From Flavobacterium sp. I-STPP5a (GTDB lineage Bacteria; Bacteroidota; Bacteroidia; Flavobacteriales; Flavobacteriaceae), in contig NZ_VHLM01000010.1 of assembly GCF_009764685.1 (NCBI RefSeq), forward strand, positions 62,001 to 126,000: a stretch of 64,000 bases of DNA, written 5' to 3'. Shown here in pieces: positions 61,329 through 64,000 of this stretch. A program made the position numbers and the translations under genes. Below the pieces are notes generated by a model that was not told the DNA's origin, ran no database searches, and saw only the letters and a program-made list of their open reading frames with translations. Each line of letters begins with the position of its first letter. The first letter of the stretch is position 1.

Positions 61329-62189
61329 TTATAATACATTCAACACTTGTTCCTTAATTTTCTCCAATTCGTCTTTCATTTGAACGACTAATTTTTGCAT
61401 TTGCGCATGATTTGATTTGGAACCCATCGTGTTGATTTCACGTCCCATTTCTTGAGTGATAAAGCCTAATTTTCTACCGTTAGCTTCTATTCCATTGATG
61501 GTTTCCAAGAAATAATCGAGGTGATTCGTCAAACGTACTTTTTCTTCGGTGATGTCTAGTTTTTCTAGGTAATAAATCAATTCTTGTTCAAATCGATTTT
61601 CATCAACATTTACTTTCAATTCGGCAATAGCGGTTTGCAAGCGATCTTTTATGGCTTGCACACGCTCTGGATCAAGCGCTAGTGCCTCAGTCATGTATTG
61701 ACGAATGTTGCCAATACGCAATTGAAATTCTTTTTCAAGTGACATACCTTCATCTTTTCTAAAATTCAAGATGTTTTGCAACGCCTCTTCAATAACGGTT
61801 TGAATTTGAATCCAATCGTTTTCGTCAATTTCTTCACGTTCTATTTTCATGGCGTCGGGCATTCTAATAGCCATTTTCATCAACTCTGTTTCGTATCCTT
61901 CGTTACAAATTTCTTTAAGTTGATCCATATATGCTTTTACAATCGGTACATTGACTTTGGTAGAAGTTTGTTCAGCAGTACTTTCTATAAAAACAGAAAA
62001 ATCTACTTTTCCGCGTTCGAGTTTCAGCGCAATTTGGTTGCGCAATCCCAATTCCATTTCGCGGTAAAGCGAAGGCATGCGAACATTTAAATCCAAACCT
62101 TTACTGTTCAAGGATTTTACTTCGACTGTTATTTTTTTGGTTGGTAGTTGCAAAGTCGCTTTACCAAAACCGGTCATTGATTGTATCAT
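61329..62189 (-). CDS. yicC: YicC family protein (endoribonuclease-type)
   Basis: 286 residues, normal length. N-terminal MIQSMTGFGKA and EVKSLNSKGLDLNVRMP, and C-terminal GRKLGFITQEMGREINTMGSKSN, are the family hallmarks. YicC is a conserved protein with reported RNase activity. The cluster with gmk and nadD is common in Bacteroidota. Cytosolic. Confidence 0.95.
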   Translation of the reverse strand: MIQSMTGFGKATLQLPTKKITVEVKSLNSKGLDLNVRMPSLYREMELGLRNQIALKLERGKVDFSVFIESTAEQTSTKVNVPIVKAYMDQLKEICNEGYETELMKMAIRMPDAMKIEREEIDENDWIQIQTVIEEALQNILNFRKDEGMSLEKEFQLRIGNIRQYMTEALALDPERVQAIKDRLQTAIAELKVNVDENRFEQELIYYLEKLDITEEKVRLTNHLDYFLETINGIEANGRKLGFITQEMGREINTMGSKSNHAQMQKLVVQMKDELEKIKEQVLNVL

Positions 62190-62209
62190 ATCGTTTTATA
62201 AAAAGAGCT

Positions 62210-62217
62210 CAAAGATA
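62210..62217 (-). promoter_or_regulatory. Candidate -7 element of the yicC-gmk-nadD cluster
   Basis: Minus-strand TATCTTTG, 21 bases before the yicC ATG. No clear TTG partner. Confidence 0.45.
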
Positions 62218-62224
62218 AGGAAAA

Positions 62225-62375
62225 ACTTTTTCAGTCTCAGTCTCAGTTTTTAGTGTGTAGTTTGCAGTATTTAGTCATCGTTTTCAGTTTCAGTTTTCAG
62301 CAATCAAATTCGTAACCAAATCTCATTATTGTAGACTACTTTTCATAACTGCGAACTACCACTGCTCACTGTAAA
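62225..62375 (-). repeat. Palindromic ACTGCGAAC/CAGTTT micro-repeat between the EamA gene and yicC
   Basis: A run of CAGTCTCAGTCTCAG and GTTTTCAGTTTCAG units on one side and ACTGCGAACTACCACTG on the other. GTAGTTTGCAGT near 62256 pairs with ACTGCGAACTAC near 62347, one mismatch. No reading frame. Confidence 0.5.
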
Positions 62376-63257
62376 CTAATTTTTTTTCATCGTCACCAAA
62401 TAAACGCCAATAAAAATCAAAACTGCCGAACCAATTTTTACCAAACTCAACTCATCCTTACCTAAACTGATAGCAAAAATGGTTGCAAATAAAGGTTGTA
62501 AATAAATAAAAACGGCCACGGTTGTTGGTTTTAATTCTTTCATCGAAAGCAAATTCAACAAATACGTGAAGAAAGTCGAAAAAATCACCACAAATCCTAT
62601 TTTCCATCCAATAGCCGCGGGTACTGCTATCCAATCAACAGCTTGAAATTGGCTCCAGCCAAAAGGCAAAACCATTAAAAAACCAAACAAATAAATCCAT
62701 TTTACAAACGTGAAGGCATTGTATTTATCCATTAATTTCTTGACTACAATAAGATAGAATCCATACGAAATGGCATTGACCAAAACCAGGAAATTCCCCA
62801 ATCCGGCATTGGTAGCAGTACCAATAGATTTGCCGTATAAAATTAAAAACGCAGTTCCTATGAGTCCTAAGATGATTCCAAAAACTTTTCGTTTCTGCAT
62901 GCGTTCTTTCATGATAATGGCCGAAAGTGTCAATACAATCATAGGAGTAGACACCATAATTACCGCTGCACTAATGGGCGATGTCAAGCTTAATCCTTTA
63001 AAGAAAGTAAGCATATTAAAGGCCACGCCAAAAAAAGCAGCCGCTATAATTCGAGGAAAATCACCAATCTCAATTTTTTCCTTTGGCATAAAAAGCCAAA
63101 CCAGCCAAAACAAAATCACCGAACCTCCTACACGCAGCAAAATAAACCCATACGCATCAATATATAAAGGCATAACATCCTTAGCAATGGTAAAAGTTAC
63201 ACCATAAATAATGGAGACCAGTGTAGCGCCAATGAGCGCAAGATTTCGTTTAGACAT
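62376..63257 (-). CDS. EamA/DMT family transporter
   Basis: 293 residues from ATG 63257 (MSKRNLALIGATLVS). Ten hydrophobic segments in two EamA repeats, with PISAAVIMVSTPMIV in the first and KPTTVAVFIYLQPLFATIFAI in the second, the usual drug/metabolite-transporter layout. Substrate unknown. It overlaps the upstream ArsC-like gene by 8 bases, indicating translational coupling. Confidence 0.9.
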   Translation of the reverse strand: MSKRNLALIGATLVSIIYGVTFTIAKDVMPLYIDAYGFILLRVGGSVILFWLVWLFMPKEKIEIGDFPRIIAAAFFGVAFNMLTFFKGLSLTSPISAAVIMVSTPMIVLTLSAIIMKERMQKRKVFGIILGLIGTAFLILYGKSIGTATNAGLGNFLVLVNAISYGFYLIVVKKLMDKYNAFTFVKWIYLFGFLMVLPFGWSQFQAVDWIAVPAAIGWKIGFVVIFSTFFTYLLNLLSMKELKPTTVAVFIYLQPLFATIFAISLGKDELSLVKIGSAVLIFIGVYLVTMKKN

Positions 63258-63606
63258 GGGCAAGAGCAAGATTTACTTGATGCATGTTTTGCTGGCTGTT
63301 GCCAATATAGATTTTGTCTTTGATAATAAATACCGGACGACTCAAAAACGTATAATGTTCCAAAATGTATTTCTTGTAATCGTCTTCGGTTAAGGATTTG
63401 TTTTTCAAATCCATTGATTTGTAAAGCTGTGCTTTTTTACTAAAAAGTGCTTCGTAACTGCCTGCAAGTTCGCGCATTTGTTCTAATTCTTCTAGCGTAA
63501 TGGGGTCTTGTTTGATATCGTGAAATTTAAAATCATGTTCTTTAGGTAATGATTTTATAATTTTTCTGCACGTGTCGCAGGAGGCGAGATAGTATATTTT
63601 GTCCAT
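63250..63606 (-). CDS. ArsC/Spx family thioredoxin-like protein
   Basis: 118 residues from ATG 63606 (MDKIYYLASCDTCRK); a further 14 codons upstream are open but do not fit the family. CxxC motif CDTCRK at residues 10-15, then HDIKQDPITLEELEQM and a C-terminal LSRPVFIIKDKIYIGN, as in arsenate-reductase-like YffB/ArsC proteins. Arsenate reduction is not assured, as the downstream gene is an EamA transporter rather than an arsenite pump. Confidence 0.85.
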   Translation of the reverse strand: MDKIYYLASCDTCRKIIKSLPKEHDFKFHDIKQDPITLEELEQMRELAGSYEALFSKKAQLYKSMDLKNKSLTEDDYKKYILEHYTFLSRPVFIIKDKIYIGNSQQNMHQVNLALAHV

Positions 63607-63682
63607 GGGTAGCATAATTTCTTTGTGCAAAGAAAATTCATTTGACACGGAAAATGATTATTTTTATAGAAAAAATAAAAAA

Positions 63683-64000
63683 ATGCATCAAACATTTGAT
63701 ATTGCCAAAGCAAGTAGAAAAGTGTTGTCACAATTTCTGGAAAATTATACTTTGGAACAACTAAATAAAATGGCTCCGGGATTTAATAACAATTTAATTT
63801 GGAATATCGCCCACATTGTGGTTACACAACAAAGGTTAGTTTATAAATTTTCGGGAGTGCCTATGATTATTTCTGATGAGTTATTCGAAAAATACAAAGG
63901 TGGAACCAAGCCACTTCAAGATGTTACACAAGCTGATGTTGAAGAAATTAGGTCATTACTTTTTGAAACTATAAATCAAACCGAAGCTGATTTTAATAAT
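63683..64000 (+). CDS. DinB family protein (partial, runs off right edge)
   Basis: 106 codons are present. It starts MHQTFDIAKASRKVLSQFLE and contains FNNNLIWNIAHIVVTQQRLVY, a DinB_2-type helical bundle with a potential metal-binding histidine in the IAH motif. Proteins of this group are bacillithiol- or glutathione-transferase-like or of unknown role. Divergent from the ArsC-like gene. Confidence 0.85.
   Translation, partial: MHQTFDIAKASRKVLSQFLENYTLEQLNKMAPGFNNNLIWNIAHIVVTQQRLVYKFSGVPMIISDELFEKYKGGTKPLQDVTQADVEEIRSLLFETINQTEADFNN

Noticed and set aside
63250..63606. Arsenic resistance operon
   Set aside because: The ArsC-like protein is followed by an EamA transporter; there is no ArsR, ArsB or Acr3, and this family often has other thiol roles.

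Overview
The window looks like a chromosomal segment of a Flavobacterium-like member of the Bacteroidota. The DNA is AT-rich. Promoters resemble the Bacteroidota -33/-7 type (TTG and TAnnTTTG). Start sites generally lack a Shine-Dalgarno sequence. Many products are lipoproteins or carry Sec signals, and there is a complete Bacteroidota-style bat operon. No tRNA, rRNA, CRISPR array or classical transposase was recognised.

Layout. 1-3778 (minus): a partial chemotaxis-type hybrid (CheB-CheR-PAS-histidine kinase). 4196-9159 (minus): the suf Fe-S assembly operon sufA-like/sufB/sufC/sufD, interrupted by two small four-helix-bundle (23S rRNA intervening-sequence protein family) genes. 9420-19609 (plus): an envelope and protease block with a DUF898 membrane protein plus M48 peptidase, an MBL-fold hydrolase, a pair of secreted proteins, an S8 lipoprotein protease and an M1 aminopeptidase. 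20990-26324 (plus): a tandem duplication of a lipoprotein gene with a near-identical N-terminal half and a diverged HExxH C-terminal domain, each copy followed by a different small lipoprotein gene. 26473-37644: housekeeping and metabolism (SDR-type threonine dehydrogenase, mfd, YraN, LD-carboxypeptidase, 3-hydroxyanthranilate dioxygenase, ALDH7-like dehydrogenase). 37720-42713 (minus): a beta-barrel protein, phosphoesterase, AlbA_2 protein, a broken four-helix gene, SDR and aldo/keto reductase. 42926-52098 (plus): MoxR-DUF58-membrane protein-BatA-BatB-BatC-BatD-BatE. 52100-64000: cvpA, pheS, gpsA, a YqhD/DJ-1/LysR cluster, nadD, a fourth four-helix gene, gmk, yicC, EamA, ArsC-like and a partial DinB.

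The most striking pattern is in the gaps between genes. Four members of the four-helix (IVP/S23) family sit singly between co-directional genes. Each is enclosed by inverted repeats whose sequence is different at every locus: about 33 bp imperfect at 5521/6006, 27 bp with one mismatch at 6805/7269, 18 bp perfect at 40559/41014, and about 20 bp at 60063/60613. In the two suf cases the repeat-bounded unit fills the intergenic gap almost exactly. This is the geometry of 23S rRNA intervening sequences, here placed in protein-coding operons. Similar palindromic micro-repeat gaps without a gene occur at several other junctions (8748-8829, 43934-44009, 53134-53176, 57649-57707, 61272-61314, 62240-62370).

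The second candidate for novelty is the duplicated lipoprotein cassette, which has the look of a polymorphic effector: constant N-terminus, glycine-rich hinge, swapped zincin-like C-terminus and a variable small lipoprotein partner. Both ideas rest on sequence layout only.
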